Below are positions 63,914 to 64,000 of a stretch of 64,000 bases of DNA, piece after piece. Below the pieces are notes generated by a model. That model was not told where the DNA came from, did no database searches, and worked only from the letters and a program-made list of their open reading frames with translations. The position numbers and the translations under genes are program-made. The first letter of the stretch is position 1, and every line of letters begins with the position of its first letter. The DNA is from GM7GCV1 sp965221105 (lineage in GTDB: Bacteria; Pseudomonadota; Gammaproteobacteria; Pseudomonadales; GM7GCV1), in contig OZ244871.1 of the NCBI GenBank assembly GCA_965221105.1, positions 1,488,001-1,552,000 on the forward strand, written 5' to 3'.

Positions 63914-64000
63914 CTCGTGAATTAAATCGTTGCAGATGTTCTTGAATCTGGCCCCTTGCTCCAGAGTATCAGTATCTGGGATGAGTGCGCAAAAACACGC

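Noticed and set aside
1..64000. CRISPR arrays, rRNA genes, complete insertion sequences
   Set aside because: No regularly spaced short repeats, rRNA segments or paired terminal repeats with an intact transposase were seen.

Overview
The window is a 64-kb piece of a gammaproteobacterial chromosome, probably from an aquatic member of the Pseudomonadales/Cellvibrionales side of the class. This placement is inferred from gene content and order (mnmE-mnmG-rsmG-parA-parB-atp; aroB/aroK, mrcA, rpmE, priA, hslVU, ubiE-ubiJ-ubiB-hisI-hisE-tatABC), not from any search. Base composition is moderately GC-rich, and short translational overlaps (GTGA, ATGA) are common, as are GTG and TTG starts. The left end is the classic origin-proximal block, so the replication origin probably lies a short way left of base 1.

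Layout. 1-12.9 kb: 3' end of mnmE, mnmG, rsmG, parAB and the complete nine-gene ATP synthase operon. 13-14.2 kb: a glutathione peroxidase and a small phosphatase. 14.2-21.8 kb: an accessory stretch with a large repeat-containing autotransporter whose 5' region carries a 14-base G/C homopolymer, a truncated coiled-coil gene, an AAA+ ATPase, an exported amidohydrolase and a small reading frame interrupted by TGA. 21.8-32.3 kb: one long minus-strand operon, etfB-etfA-carboxyltransferase-biotin carboxylase-mce-methylmalonyl-CoA mutase-meaB-thioesterase. It would take propionyl-CoA through methylmalonyl-CoA to succinyl-CoA and pass acyl-CoA dehydrogenase electrons to ETF. A TetR gene upstream of it is broken by two frameshifts. 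33.6-34.7 kb: a Dam-type DNA methylase next to a truncated IS66-type transposase N-terminus. 34.8-45.2 kb: an exported orphan, a lipoprotein, cca, aroB, aroK, mrcA, rpmE, priA and a SPOR-domain gene. 45.2-47.6 kb: hslV-hslU-DUF971 behind a good sigma-32 type promoter. 47.7-50.6 kb: an AbiEii-like toxin remnant and an OlsF-like double acyltransferase. 50.8-59.6 kb: ubiquinone genes ubiE-ubiJ-ubiB, hisI-hisE, tatABC, gmk, rpoZ, spoT and ridA. 59.7-63.1 kb: minus-strand argS, dsbA-like and cytochrome c4 genes. The last 0.9 kb holds one HicB-like orphan.

The housekeeping genes are secure. The points most worth a second look are the homopolymer next to the autotransporter start and its four apparently identical 318-bp repeats, the AAA+ ATPase/amidohydrolase island, the unusual carboxylase pair, the broken TetR and AbiEii genes, the heat-shock promoter, and the palindrome and DnaA-box matches in the origin-proximal intergenic regions. 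No tRNA, rRNA, CRISPR array or complete insertion sequence was recognised, and no consensus parS site was seen.
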